Assembly (NCBI RefSeq): GCF_036669915.1
Contig: NC_089325.1
Span: forward strand, 4,038,683-4,102,682
Source of the DNA: Pocillopora verrucosa
Lineage: Eukaryota > Cnidaria > Anthozoa > Scleractinia > Pocilloporidae
DNA length: 64,000 bases
Direction of reading: 5' to 3'
In this document: piece after piece, positions 51,325 to 64,000 of the stretch
How positions within the stretch are numbered: the stretch's first letter is position 1
Layout of the letters: each line of letters begins with the position of its first letter
Translations under genes and position numbers: made by a program
The notes under the pieces: model-generated
Told to the model about the DNA's origin: nothing
The model's input: only the letters and a program-made list of their open reading frames with translations
Databases searched by the model: none

Positions 51325-52130
51325 TCTGAATTTGCTACTGGATCCATTTTGAAATGTTAAGCGATGTACAACATTTAATTAATGCAGAGATAAGGTTCAG
51401 CTACTCAGAGAGGGATATTTTTTCTCCTATTTTGTAATTGAAAGTAAGGTTTAGAAAGAATTTTGACTTTTCTAACCGCCCTAACTTGCGGCAATTCGTA
51501 ATTTTTCGTGCCCGTACATGTGGCAGGCAGTTGTCGTCTTCACGTGTGGCATTGATGCCTCAAAGAAATCCTGAACGTTAGCATATCGGGGTATTCCGTG
51601 TCCGTGAAGAGGTTACTTTTCAAAGGCTTTCAGTTAGGGGCTTGCGTGAGGACAATGGGATAGGACTTAAAATTTGTACTAGATCGTGCATGTTTGTCTA
51701 CTTGTATGGTAACCACAATTTTAAAACCTTTTCCTCTAAGAAAAGTGTCCATTCAGTAATGCTTGGTGTAGCGCTATTAAAGAAGGCAAGTTTCAAAGAA
51801 TTTAGCAATTAAGAGAAAAGATGCCATTTTGGTTTTTACTGTTTGGCGTTGTGGACTGCCCATAAAAATTATCTAACGTTGTTAGTAATATTGTTGGAAT
51901 GTAAATAAAATTACATAGTTTTTTTTTATATATGCTCTTTATAATAAAAACGAGAGATTATCATTCTTGTTTATTTTGTCATCACGTTAGCCGTTCCAGG
52001 TCCCACTTGGTTCGTTTGGTTTTGTTTTGTTATTTTCACGTTGTTCCGTCCCTATTAGAAACAGAAGTTACTTCAAGTGCATATTCAAGAACATTAAAAG
52101 GACAGTATCTGATAAAATTGATATCCTTCC
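51325..52130. other. CYFIP 3' UTR and convergent gap to MRPL22
   Basis: AATAAA at 51904-51909 and again at 51943-51948 are the likely CYFIP poly(A) signals, about 580-620 bases after the stop. The MRPL22 signal on the other strand follows within about 230 bases, so the two transcripts end close together. Confidence 0.5.
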
Positions 52131-52136
52131 TTTATT
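52131..52136 (-). terminator. Polyadenylation signal AATAAA for MRPL22
   Basis: Minus-strand AATAAA about 85 bases beyond the MRPL22 stop codon. Confidence 0.55.
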
Positions 52137-52220
52137 CATAACAGCCAGGTTGGCTGTGTACAGGTGTTTTAGAGAGGATTTACATTTTCCACAGCCATAA
52201 TGATCAAGGTCAAGCCTTCT

Positions 52221-55200
52221 TCACCACCATGATAGAGAGTTCCGAATGTGTCGTGGATGCCTTTGCACAAGTTCTAACTCACTCATGTGTCTCCTTCTTC
52301 TCTTCTTGTTTCTTGGTCTGGCTGTTCCTTCTTTCAGGACAACAAAGTAATTACAGTATTTTATATGCCTGATGCCAAAGCGACCCATTGCATGATACCT
52401 CATTCTCTTGATATAATGTCCTTTGCTAGCATAAGACTGAGCTGTAAGAGAAGACAATGTAGATGGAATGACTGAGAGCAAGAAAAATTGCAGCTAAGAG
52501 ATGAAACTCTCAGGAACATGGACTCATTCCAGAGGATATGAGGCCAGTTTGCTATTATCTCAACACAGTGACAACCAATATCCAACACCACCAGTCACCA
52601 TGCCTTTCAAAGAGGGCCGTAACTTGTAACAGTTGTTATGACAGAGCTCACCCAGAGTCATGGGTGAAGATGTTTATTACTGTCACAGAACACTTAGGCA
52701 CATATTACACTTCAGTTTTGGTTCAGTGCTCAAAATACCTTAAATTCAACATTGTAACCCTAAACCTTCAGCCACCTAACAGGTTAAACCCCAAATCTTC
52801 CTGTACTGTTCAGTCACAGACTACTGATTACTTCCTAGCATAGTAAAAACACAGTTGTGGCTTGTGGAGTTTTCTGATAATCTTTTTTTGTAAGGGCAGC
52901 ACAGCATGAATCATTGTTACTCAGTGTAATTCTACACTTGTTTGGTAAATACTTACCAACCCACAAGTGTGTTTTGTCCTCTACATCATACTCCTTTTGA
53001 GCTTTTCCTTGTGCTTCTAGGATTACCTTGAGAAAAAAAAATTGTGACATTTTTTACCATTAAGTTCTGCAAGGAATAAATTAATTTGGTTCTCATTAGA
53101 CATGGATCTAAGAGAGTGGACTGACTAGCTGTTATTTAAATCACCAACTGCATGATAGACTGAGAAATGTTGCTTTCTTTAGCTGTATGTGTTATTCCTA
53201 AATTCAAGATATAGCAATCTGTTTGAATACAAATCCTCCTATATTCTCTAGGTAATACCTACTTGTTTAATAATTTCTGCTGGTCTTTTGGGTGAAAATG
53301 TCATCTGTTTAATAGCTTCTTCAATCTGCAGTCCCCTGATCTGTGCAAAAAAAAAAAACAAACAAACACACAAGAATAAACAAACATTACTTTACAAGAC
53401 ATGTACATCTATTTAAACCAGTGACACCAGCACAATAAAACCATCAAGGGCACAAACTGAAACCACAGACTTCAGCATACTAAATCCAGCCCATAAAATG
53501 ATGCTCACAAAACAAACTCTCAACTTAAACGTTGACTGTGGATGTGACCTGAGCATCCACTGAAAATTGAGTTCAAACCCTGATCCTTTCAGCTCTAATT
53601 TCACCAGCGTGCAAGAAAGCTCTTGAAAGCACTAAAAAGAGCTTAAATTTCACAGGCTTGTTGGTTGCAGGAGTAAAAAACTGTATGAATTGAATGCTAC
53701 ATTCATTCAGTTAATGGTAGTTTGTTAACTCAACCCTTTAACTCCCAAGATCTGATTGTTAATTCTCCTCTGTAGCTGCTACACATTTCCTTGTAAATTA
53801 GTTATGAGAACTTGGTGCTAGATCAAGTTAGCAGCTTCTACCTGATAAGTTTGAATATTCTCATTACCTGTTTGCTGAAGAATGTAAGGATATTGTAGGG
53901 AGAAGTTTTATGTTAATTACTTCTGGGAGTTAAAGAGTTAATATTAAGTAACTAAGGGAAAACAAGGATATCAAGAGTTACAGTGTCATTTGTAACTTTA
54001 CAAATGAATGGAAAAATGGGTGCAGGGCTTGAATTGATGTATATTAAGCAAGCCTCTCAAATGTTCTTTTAGTTTTCTTCTTTTACACCATCAAAATGGA
54101 AGAAAACTAATCACCTGTTTTGCTACTGCATTAAACTTAGTTGGGCTTCCTTTGATCTCTCTTCTAACATGGTGAATGGTCTACAAAGAAAAAAATTACT
54201 GATTTTTAACTGAGAGACTTTGACATGCCACCCTGTCATAGTTTGATAAATAGAGAACATTAACCCTTTAACCCTTAAAAATGACTGGCATCTAATTTCT
54301 CCTTACAATATCACTCCTGAATTACACATTTAGGACAAGAGAATAAAGGAAATTAAACAAAAAAACTTATGATTGTCAAACAGATTCTTTCTGTCTGCGC
54401 CTTAGGAAATCTTTAGGGAACACTATGGAGAATATGCTTACTTTAAGATGTTGTTTGTCAATTGTACTGAAGAGAAAACAATTAGCTTATCATAAAGGAA
54501 AATCAATCATCATGGTGTTGAGCACTTGATCTCTGTTAGGGCAAATTATGGCTCTCGCTTCCACATTTAAACATTCAATCTGGAGATTGATTTTACTGCC
54601 CCGATAAAATGGTGTTCAAATGGTTATTTCAATCACCTTCAGACACAAGGTACTGGCAATTTGCACTGCAAAGTAATCTTAACAAATACCCTGTTTCTCG
54701 TAAATGTCTTTTGTACCAGTCTACAAGGTAAGGCAGAACTTGATAAGATCTTGCGCTTCTAAAGGTGATTTTCCTAACAAGTGTGAAATGTATGGCAAGA
54801 AAGGAAAAATCACATGTGCATCTGCCATAATTTAAGGGCAAGCTTCTATATTGAATTCTATACCTGTCAAGTATTTCATGAGAGCATATATCCCAATATC
54901 TAGCTCCACAACCTATCGATACTAATTTGAAGTTAGGCATACCTCTCGTGGGGGTTCTGGAATTCCCTTTTCCTCTTCAATTTCAGCTAGTGTTTTCCCC
55001 CATAGTGCTCTGGTAATTGAAAAAGTAGCAGGTCGCAATGCACAGGTGTGCAGCTTTGAGCACAAAACTGGCCGCAGGAACAGGTTCCTTAAATACAAAG
55101 AGAAAATGTTAAGTAAGATGTTGAACTTTTCATAAAAACAAATAGATCTAAATAATTATAAAAACTATTTACCTAAGTGGAGGTGGCTAATGGTAAATAT

Positions 55201-55772
55201 TTACTGGTGGACACTGCTGGCCACTGAGAATGAGGTGAATAGTTGTTTTAATAAAAACTAAAACATTGAGAAAATAGAGCACAAAAAGGTGATTTTAACT
55301 CATTTATCCTTGCACCGATTTCAGTATTTTCAGGCACATATCCCACACGAGTTGCTCGGACGCGAATAGCAAAAGATATTCAGAGTCTGAGTAGCCAATC
55401 AGAGCACGCCTTCACTGTTATCCGCTGCTTTAGTTTTCTCTAAATACGTTTATCCAAGTGATATCCCAGTAAGCTACATGATACATCACTAATGCTCCTG
55501 ATTTTCTAGAATGTGGAATTTAAGTTAAAGTCTGAGTGCAATATGCTATAAAAACTGGTGAGACAGGTTTAAAGAGGAGCCTTATTTTGTGACTTTCTCA
55601 AGCCTTGGCCTTCAGTAAGAAACTTACCTTAGCTGAAACTGTACAACTCTAAGGAGTCCCTCGACTATTAGAAAAATAAAAATATGTTTCAAATTGGCAT
55701 ACGTCCTTTAAAAATGAGCTCATAACTCGAAAAGATATCATATATACCACACGTACCTTTAGACGCGGCCAT
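52221..55772 (-). CDS. MRPL22: Mitochondrial large ribosomal subunit protein uL22m
   Basis: Component of the mitochondrial 39S subunit; uL22 lines the peptide exit tunnel. Seven exons on the minus strand, complete and phase-consistent, 210 residues: 55772-55757, 55664-55628, 55087-54943, 54180-54115, 53340-53263, 53026-52957, 52441-52221. The first exon encodes only MAASK. The N-terminal about 60 residues are basic with Arg/Leu/Phe, fitting a mitochondrial import signal. The uL22 core follows: TIHHVRREIKGSPTKFNAVA, IRGLQIEEAIKQMTFSPKR, then the long beta-hairpin region GHYIKRMRYHAMGRFGIRH and YCNYFVVLKEG. The C-terminus is lysine/arginine-rich. Start supported by the short first exon immediately facing GEMIN5. 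It is divergent from GEMIN5 and convergent with CYFIP. Confidence 0.93.
53736..53941 (+). repeat. Short dispersed repeat, family B, intact copy
   Basis: Runs from AACCCTTTAACTCCCAAGAT to TTCTGGGAGTTAAAGAGTTA; the two ends are imperfect inverse complements. It lies in an MRPL22 intron. Confidence 0.65.
54258..54450 (+). repeat. Short dispersed repeat, family A
   Basis: Starts AACCCTTTAACCCTTAAAAA and carries CATCTAATTTCTCCTTACAA and a CTTATGATTGTCAAACAGATTC block. MRPL22 intron. Confidence 0.6.
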
Positions 55773-55867
55773 CTTGAAACAACTCTCTGTTCCAGGGTCC
55801 CGCGATCTTTGGTGGCAACACCATTAGTGCCAGTCTCTCTACAGCATTTCGCGGTTTCTATTCCAAC
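55773..55867. promoter_or_regulatory. Bidirectional promoter of MRPL22 and GEMIN5
   Basis: Only 95 bases separate the two start codons, which read outward. The interval is CpG-containing (CCCGCGATC, TTTCGCGGTTT) with no TATA box; TTTGGTGGCAACACC lies near its middle. Housekeeping-type divergent promoter; the 5' UTRs must be very short. Confidence 0.75.
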
Positions 55868-58800
55868 ATGGCCGACGATGCGTCGAAGTTCGTTCTTCTC
55901 GCATCCCCTAACTGGTATTGTAGTACTGTGGCAGACTGTAGTTTGAACAGTGTTTATGCGTTTGGTGCTAGAAATTGCGTCTATCTTTTGGACGTCAGCT
56001 CGGTGTCGCCTGTTTTTGAGGGTCAACTTGACGGCCATGTGGAGCGTGTGACAAGTGTGTGTTTTTCCAAACACAAGCTTCACGCGAGTTTCCTTGCTAG
56101 CGGTTCGGATGATAAAACAGTGAAAATTTGGGACGTAGGGTCAAAGCTTGCACTAATGGAACATAAGGCGCACAATGTACGTATTTTTATTTCCACAAAA
56201 TCATAATCCTGTAAATATATTTGGTATTATTTATTACGGCTGATTTGATTTACTCCATGAACAGCTGAATTCATTCAGCTGAATTGATCTTGAAACTCAC
56301 CTTCGCTTCTTTCCTGTTTTCCTGGCATAGCTTGAGTTTCAGAACAACGATATGACCCAAATGTGACTATAGAAGCTATTTTTTTACAGCTAACAAGTTT
56401 CCTTCTCAGTATCTTGTGAATTTTGGTGAATGTTTATATTAATTTATTTGTTTATTTATTTTTCGGATTGAGATATGTGCGCTTGATGAAGCATTACCCA
56501 TCAAACAGCCAGAGCTACCCCTCTTGTTTCTTGCATCACACTCTCTTCTCCTTGCTAACTCTCACAGTTAGATTCTATGTGGACAGGGCATAGCTGTTTA
56601 ACCTTTAACCCCTAAGAGTGACTATCATCCAATTTCTCCTTACAATATCACCCTTGAATCACACACAAAGGTTACAAGAATAAAAGAAATGATCACCAAC
56701 TAAGAAGCTTTTGATTGTTAGGCAAATTCTCCTTATTGGCATTATAAAATATGTACCAAGAACAGTATGAAGAATATGAATACTGACCAGTGGGTGTAAA
56801 GGGTTAACATCTGCATCTGCACCAGGCTTTGATGTGAAAAACAGATTTTGAATCTTTTTTAAAGTTAATTTCCATTCCGTTGCTTCTGGGCATTGTTTTC
56901 CTTGCTGTTTTTCTTTTAAAGAACAATATTTCAAAAAAAAAATTTCTCAACAACAAAATGCCTCAATTTTAAATACCAGTGCCCTTTTTTTTCTTGAAAA
57001 TTCCCTAAATTTTAAACCTTGTGTGACATGTCATTGTTCAGCTCTGCCTGTAGATATTAATAAATAAATAGATGAGATGACAAATTTATGGATGACATGA
57101 TGTTATGTACAACTGCATACCAGAATCTTCCAAGAAACATTATCTTTTTCCTTAATCTAATTGATGATAATATCCAGTATTCCTTTATCTTTTAGGCTAA
57201 AGTGACATGCCTTGCTTGGTCTCCTGTTGTTACAGATCTTGTTATCTCAGGTAAGAGAATCCTGCACATATTATGTGTTGAAAAAATTTTCCTGAGTGGA
57301 AATCATCCTTAGAGATTGGTAACATTGCTATTTGACCAGAATAGCTCACAGAATAGCTGTGATTTTGGTGAGCAAGCACTCAGTATTTTCTTCGTGAAAA
57401 TTATAGCTACCATCTTTGATTTATCTTAGCGGCAGAAGGCTGGGGAGAGAAAGACTCAAAGAGTGAATGATGGTTGAAAGGAAGGAGAGGGAGGGGGAGA
57501 GGCAATAAATATTTTCCCAGAGTTTGCTTGTATACTTGGCGCCTACAAATGGTCTTGAATTCTGTGATTGAATCACCTGAACTTGGACACATTTACATGT
57601 ATATGTTCTTGAATTATGTTCCTGTAGGCAGAGAGGGTGTAAATCAGGAACAGGGATCAAAGAATTCTTGGGCTACTTTACGGCATTATCTGGTCAAAAG
57701 TAGATGGCAGAGCCATCAATAACTTTTTTTCATTAATCACATGTATTGCTGTTTCCTTAAGCCATATCTTCCTATACCTGACCCAGTTAAACATACAATA
57801 TTTTTGAAGTTCATACAGTTGACACCCTGTTTTGAAAGTTTTTGTACCATTACTTACAGGTGATGAAAAAGGTTCCATCATTGCATGGAGGTATACAGAA
57901 GAAAATCTGTTTGAAGCTTGTCCAGTCCAAGATCATATTTTCTCTGTAGCTCTTTCCTATATTTCACAAGGTGAAATAGCTGTCGGGTGAGTTCAAACAG
58001 ATTGGAGAAAATTTTACAGGTTTTTTTTTGTCTTGGTCTCTTAAACCATAAGCTTGTTTAGATTTTAAGCAGTAGTCTCTGTCAAAGTGGTCCTTTGCAT
58101 TCATCCTTCACCCTCTAAAGAATGTCCTGTTGTGCACAGTTTCATTCAGTTTAGGAAAGCTCTGTTTGTTTTTGCACACTCCATCTGATTTCAGACAGTT
58201 GGTAATTTATTTTAAGAACAAACTCTGGGTAAAACAATTAGAATATTACAAGCTTTGAACCTCCTGAACTGCAAATAATTCATGCTTAATAATTTTGCAA
58301 CTTCATGGTTTTTTATTCAAATTTTTCCAATTTTTTTCATTCTGATTTCACCTGTTGAAGACTGCAGTTCAGGCAGTTGATTGCTTGTAACTTTTTAAAT
58401 GTTTTAGCCAGAGATCATTCTCAAAAAATGGTTTATTAAAGACAGTTTTAGTAAATTTCAGATTATTATTATCTTGTAGGTACAAGAGTGGTCTGATAGC
58501 TGTTTTGAATGTTGATACAAGCAGAAGGAGTTTTTCGTTAGTGCACAAACTTCAAGGACATTCTAGTGAAATTCACAGTCTAACCTGGTGTCCAGCACCT
58601 AAGGAAGACATTGACTTTGGTAAATTTTTATATTAACCATACAGTATATTGTGTAGATTGATAAAATATTCCTGCTACAGGTGGAGTTGCATCTCATTCC
58701 CAGAGGAGAGAGGGGGCAGCAGTATTCCTATTGATGGGTTGTCTGGCAGTTGCGAGTTTACATTTTTACAGAGGGGATTTATTAAATAAATCATATTTAA

Positions 58801-61800
58801 TTAATAATCATTATCATAGTAGGACTGAGTGGAGTCCAATTCTGTCTGTAATCATACAAGTGATCAAAAAAAATTGGACAACTGCAGAAGTCATAAAAAA
58901 GCATCAGTTAACATGGCATAATGTGTGACAACAGCACTCGCTCATGATGCATGCTGTCCTCTTGCATAGGTATGACTCATCAACTGTCCTATTACATTGT
59001 CCTATTGCAAGCATGATGTGTATACTTTCCTATTAGTTCTCAAATTGGGCTGGTGATTACCAATCACATTAGAGAATTTTGTTATAGTATTAACTAGAGG
59101 GTTTATAAGACATGCATTATTTTAAGGTCCTATACAAGACAAGGTTTCAGCTGCTGAAGGACACTTGATAGTGTCAGGTTCAAGGGATCAGACAGTCAGG
59201 TTATGGAATGCAGCACAAGGCAAAGTTCTGTCCATTAAACAACTGCCTAAAAGATCATCACGAAAGGACAAACATGATTCTTATGGCCCCAGAGACAGAT
59301 TGTGGGTCAGTGTTTGCTGGCCGGCTGCATCACCAGGCCATGTTATTTCTAGCAGTCATGGGTAAGTAAGTTTGCAGAATCAGTGAGCAGGAGGAAATCC
59401 TTTGAAAGAAGTAAAATTTGATGCAGGTTATAGTTATGCATAAGAAACTGGAAAAATGTGTTGAAAAGTATGCCTGGCTTTCTAACCAGTCTGTAATGAG
59501 TTTCATGAGAAATGAGTGAACTCTCAAACAGCTGTTAATAATGATGCCAGATTTTGAAAATGATGAAAAGTATTTCTGAAACTTAGATCCTATTTGTTTG
59601 CCTGGCCTAAGATCTTGTAGTAAACAGATTTCAAATAAATGACTGTTCACCACTTCAGTTATCTTGTTAGCTCAGTTGGTAGTAGAGCACTACACCGATA
59701 TGGCAGGGGTCATGGGTTCAAATCCCAGGGACACAGCATTGTTAAGTTAAACAAAATTGTTATCTATGCCTTAATTTGTTTTTACATAATCTGGTGCATA
59801 GTGGCGAAATTTTGTTGTGGGATCTCAGCAAGAATGAAGGAAGAGCTCAATGCCAAACATTTGGCGTGGGCCACTCAAGAATTGTGTTTAATATCAGCTG
59901 TGACATTTCTGGTACAAGAGTGCTGACTGCCTCCATGGACAGACAGGTACAGTACTCATTTTATATCACTGGTGCAATACATTGCTGTCTCTAATTGTCT
60001 TTTACCATAAATGTGAGTTTTTAGACTTCACGTGGTAAAGGGTGTACATAGCTCGTAAAACAGGTGTATTGTCATCATATTCTCATCATCATTATTATAT
60101 TCTCATCATCATTATTATTGTTGATATTATTGTTATTACTAATGTAGTGTTATTACTACGAGGCAAAGGCAAAGCACGAGTCATACGCGTAAGGAAGAGG
60201 GAGGAAATATAACAGAGCCCCTTGCCCTTCGCGAATCGCCTGTGCGCCCACCTCGTGCCTATCGCCGGTCACCTAGAAAACGCAAAAAAAGAAATGACGC
60301 CTGTTTTTCTGTCTAGGGTGTATCTACCTAATTCTTCCTTACCAGGGAGTGTTTAATCGGTAAAACTAGAATGGGCGCGAGTTTCAAATCGCGTGTACAA
60401 ATGCGTCTGTCTTCTCCTCGTCTCGCGTCCAACGTGACGCTCTCTTCATGGATTGACGAAAATTACGCTTTGGTTTCTCGGCACATTCCATTATTTTGTG
60501 GTGCTATTATATAAACGAAAACAGATTAACGTTAGGATACTAGCGGGAACTCGCATGGAAGAAAAAGTTGCCCTGCTATCATGCCAAAATAAATACTTCA
60601 TTAGAAATGGTTGGTAGACAGGAAAATTGTCTTGCACTATGTACAGCAAATTGATAATCAAACCTAGACAATTGAAACCACTGATTCAGAGGACATGATG
60701 GTAGTCTTAAGACTACCATATTATTCACAGTAGTCAAACACAGTTCTGTTCCTCTTTAAAACTGGCAGAGATTGAAAGTCATCATCACAGCCCAGTTCGT
60801 TCATCATCTAAGCGAAAAAGTAAAAAACAGCAACAATTATCACATGGCCACACTAATCTTTCACTTCTCTCCAAACCTCAGATTGTTATCTGGGATCCTC
60901 AACAGCTACGAAGTTTACAAACCCTCCCTACCCTTGGTGGCTTTGCTTACTCGCTGGGCATCTCCCCCCTGGATCCTGGTACCGTTGGAATAGGAGTAGG
61001 AGACAACATGCTTCGAGTTTGGCAAACAACCTCATCTGCTGGACCTTATGAAGCTTTGACTGTTTGGCAAGGGATCAAATCTAAAGTGATGGTGGTAAGT
61101 ATTTTTAAACTAAACTCTGTTGGGAAGTTTTATGCCTGGCGTTTTCTGCATATCTTCAATGCTCAGAACGTGAGCAAGGTCAGGTGTTTGGGGGGGGGGG
61201 GGTATTTTTCCCCGGGCTCTTCAACGCTGGTTTATCATGAGTAATCCTACCGCCCTTAACGTTTTATTAGGCTTTGCTAACAGTTGGCCAGTATTCATAT
61301 GTACCCCTGAGTGGAGAGGGACATTGTGAGATTACTGTGTTCAATGTAACAACGCAATACCACGGTCAGGGTCGGGGCTTTAATCCAGACCTCATGCTCC
61401 GGCCTGAATCGAGCGCACTAACGACCGGACCACCCCTGTGAGAGAGATTAGTTGTGATTCCATTTCTGTGTTTTTGCAGGTCAAATGGCATCCAAGCAAG
61501 GAAGGCTTGTTAGCATTTGGAGCAGATGATGGACAAGTTGGGGTTTATAATATAATTTCAAAAAAGTGTGTGTCCATGTTGATTGGGCATTCTGTGTGTG
61601 TTTTCCTCTCTCTGCTGGTCTCTTCATGCACACCCAGTTAATCTACTTACACTTGAACCAGGCTAACTCAGAGTTGGAGATTCTTTTTTCTCTCCAAAAA
61701 GGAATTCCTTGAAGCACAGGGATAGAAATTCCTGGCTCGAATTTTACATTATGTATGGGTAACTGGACACTGGTCATTATTTTACTGTGACAAAATTAGC

Positions 61801-63708
61801 TTCTACTAATATTGGTACGTTCTTATACAAGATATACAGAAAGGAAATATCTTTCAAACTTTATTATAAACCAAACTAATCAAGGCTGTTGGCGTGATCT
61901 TCGAACTTTGAAAGTAGACTGTCATAAATTTGAATGAAGTAATTTGTAAAAATCGTTCAACTTCCATTTACCGTAACTCGCTGTATTAAGTTTCAGGTCT
62001 CTTGGTTTTCTTTTGTTTTTGTTTTTTCTCCAAAGCGCACTTTACACCAAACGGGATCTAGGTCCATCTCTTCAAAACTCTTGTGGTATAGCTGATAAGA
62101 CAATTATTATAATATGTTTCTGTATCTTCCTTCAATTTCCTCCAGGTTAGATAGCTCTTCAACATACCACAAGAAGACAGTGTATTCTCTGTCTTGGGGC
62201 CCTCCCTGCCCCGCGGAAGGTGCCTTTTTGTTTTTGTATGGTTACTTTAATATTTCATCATATTTTTAAGTTCTACGCTCCTAACAAAAGTGTAAAAACT
62301 TTCTCTAGTCTACGACTTTGCTCCAAATGTATCATCATTTCCAAAAAGGATCCTTTCGACTTGGCTTATTCTTACAGTCTACAGGATTCTTGTCATCTAT
62401 GAGCCTGCTATGTTGCCCACTGGCCCGCTTATCGCATGGCTGTGGTTTAGAGCCGTTCGGGGGACCAAGATATTTTCTTCGTCACTTGTTCCTTGCAAGT
62501 GCTTCACGTCTTTCTTTAGCAAAACACATATTGACACAACTGGTGCTTAATGGTTGTAAATTGGTGAGACAAGAAATCTTCTCCTAAACAAACATCGGCT
62601 GTATTTATATTGTGCGGTTTGGTTTGGAAAGCCCAAGCTAAAATTCTAAGGAGTTTATATTTTTACATCTACTAAGCCAAACTGGAATTTTCTGAGACTT
62701 GCGTTGAAGTAAGGTTTAGATATATATCTTCCGGATTGATTTCTGCAGAAATGATTGAAGAGCGAGTATGTTGTGTGGCCAATTTCTGAAAATGTTTTCC
62801 TCTTTTTCTTTTTATCGTAGGTGATGGTGACACACTAAACCTGTACAGCTGTGCAGGAGACGGAAGTGTCCTTGAGCACAAAACAGGACATTTTATGGAT
62901 GATGCAGTAGATGTGAATGCTTTAATACTAAAAACAAATAACCTCAAGGTATGCGTGGATTGAAACATTTCACTGCTTCTTCCGCTAGAGGTTAATTGTG
63001 ATACTAGTAAAACACAACTTCAAAGGTCCGTGTGTCCGTTGATTTTGATGCAAAATGAACGATGTTGGACTTGTGGTCTTGTTTGTCAAACTAAAGAGAA
63101 GAGCACGTTTGGATAGCTGTTTGTGTTTCTATTGTAATATGTTTTATTCTGGCGAAAATATTGGTTTTTTTTTGTATTTTCACTTACAGCACAAGCCGTT
63201 TGGTAGAACGGATGTTTCATGGAATCCAGATGGTTCCGTGATGGCTTTGGGAAATGAAGATGGGTGAGTCAGGCATGAATTAATATCCCTTGAAAAATGC
63301 TTAAGACAAAGCTGATACTGAGGCAGAAGCTGTTCCTAATCCTAATCCTGAAAAATACATTGATAAATCTATCTTCAAGTGGCGCCATTTTCATTGATTG
63401 TTCATGGTACTCTACATTAAATGCGCTGTACTGTACGAATTTCAATGATGATAATTAAAAATGTTACAACAATTACGATGTAATTTAAAATAGTCGCATT
63501 ACAATTAAAAACGAAAGCCCTAAATAAAATGCGTCACATTGTAATTTTTATGACTATTATCATTGCCATTCACTTTTTAGTTCGATTGAATTGTATGTTC
63601 CACCGGACTTGCAACAAGTTGGGATGATTATCACGCACAAAAAGAGCATCACTACTCTTATGTGGCATCATGGTCACGGCGAACTAACTGCAGTAGTAAA
63701 TGGCAAAG
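55868..63708 (+). CDS. GEMIN5: Gem-associated protein 5, N-terminal WD40 part
   Basis: Gemin5 is the RNA-recognising subunit of the SMN complex: its two WD40 propellers bind the Sm site and cap of snRNA precursors in the cytoplasm. Twelve exons in the window give 571 residues and the gene continues past the right edge: 55868-56176, 57196-57250, 57860-57986, 58480-58619, 59127-59361, 59802-59946, 60882-61094, 61480-61565, 62146-62219, 62821-62948, 63190-63263, 63581-63708. WD repeats are visible at [58 protein letters not shown] and ALGNEDGSIEL. SPNWYC near the N-terminus and RLWVSVCWP match positions that, as I recall, carry the RNA-contact residues W14, Y15 and W286 of human Gemin5. [16 protein letters not shown] is near-identical to human. 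Confidence 0.96.
56605..56806 (+). repeat. Short dispersed repeat, family A
   Basis: Bounded by AACCCCTAAGAGTGACTATC and GGGTGTAAAGGGTTAAC, inverse-type ends. Located in the first GEMIN5 intron. Confidence 0.65.
59660..59735 (+). repeat. tRNA-derived SINE-like unit
   Basis: TTAGCTCAGTTGGTAGTAGAGC (A box) and GGGTTCAAATCCC (B box) sit about 45 bases apart, as in a tRNA, but acceptor-stem pairing is not evident and an extra T-A pair interrupts the D loop. Lies in a GEMIN5 intron. More likely a tRNA-derived retroelement than a working tRNA gene. Confidence 0.55.
61330..61442 (-). repeat. tRNA-derived SINE-like fragment
   Basis: Read on the minus strand: GGTGGTCCGGTCGTTAGTGC (A-box region), a B-box-like GTCTGGATTAAAGCC, then ATTGCGTTGTTACATTG. 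It resembles 5790-5900. GEMIN5 intron. Confidence 0.45.
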
Positions 63709-64000
63709 GTAAACTAAAGTCTTCATTGTCATGCTTGCGTGTATTGTTGGTAAAGTCAGATGAGACATTCTCGCATCTCTACCGAGGCTTAACCTGGTTT
63801 GTGTAATCGTCAGACCGTGATGCGGATTGCATTACCCCTTTAGAGTGGGATGCATAAGTCAGGAATTATTTTTTATGTCTGCATTGAAGTTATTGGTACC
63901 CATGTTATCCGGTAGTACAAGTACGTGATTCAGTTAAAGGAAGAGAGGAATAGGGCATTCTTATGGCCACTCGTGTGCTGTTTGCGTGTGTTTTACCCAA

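Noticed and set aside
55649..56083. A 144-codon minus-strand ORF across the MRPL22/GEMIN5 promoter
   Set aside because: It is the antisense shadow of GEMIN5 exon 1 and of MRPL22 exons 1-2, which read better in their own frames.
59660..59735. A functional tRNA gene
   Set aside because: A and B boxes are recognisable, but the D-loop spacing is abnormal and the acceptor arms do not pair, so it was called a SINE-like unit.

Overview
The window is animal nuclear DNA: AT-rich, with long introns, GT-AG splice sites and spliced genes whose products match conserved metazoan families. Dense short inverted-repeat elements, several of kinds I associate with stony corals and sea anemones, together with the compact gene order, suggest an anthozoan cnidarian, probably a scleractinian coral. 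That is an inference; there is no species-level marker. All gene models were built by hand from open frames, splice consensus and matching intron phases.

Layout from left to right. 0.4-9.0 kb: the 3' half of TBC1D19 (+), with a small hairpin membrane protein of the promethin/LDAF1 type on the minus strand inside one intron, and an unexplained 110-codon minus-strand ORF just past the TBC1D19 stop. 10.4-20.6 kb: three small tandem plus-strand genes of 136, 147 and 192 residues. They share an N-x-PHP motif, a Y-x-V-W motif and TYQ-[DE] repeats, and each is cut by a phase-0 intron just before Y-x-V-W. They look like an old tandem duplication of axonemal or microtubule-associated proteins that I cannot name. 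23.5-30.6 kb: a GLIS2-like five-zinc-finger gene (-), an unrecognised minus-strand gene, and TFAP4 (+), which shares a short divergent promoter with the unrecognised gene. 34.0-51.3 kb: a complete 27-coding-exon CYFIP (Sra-1) gene (+), encoding 1259 residues. 52.2-55.8 kb: a complete seven-exon MRPL22 (-), convergent with CYFIP. 55.9-63.7 kb: the WD40 half of GEMIN5 (+), head to head with MRPL22 and running off the right edge.

The genes do not form one pathway. Their neighbourhoods echo human gene order as I remember it: GEMIN5 and MRPL22 are divergent neighbours on 5q33 with CYFIP2 on the same arm, and TFAP4 and GLIS2 are divergent neighbours on 16p13.3. This points to microsynteny retained since the cnidarian-bilaterian ancestor.

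Introns and intergenic DNA carry several short repeat families: a CCAAT-containing inverted-repeat MITE (five copies), three short families whose ends read like TTAACCCTTTAACTCCC, tRNA-derived SINE-like units, one complete pogo/Tigger-type MITE with a TA duplication, and a decayed non-LTR retrotransposon tail with a local tandem duplication. I found no CRISPR array, rRNA gene or convincing functional tRNA gene.
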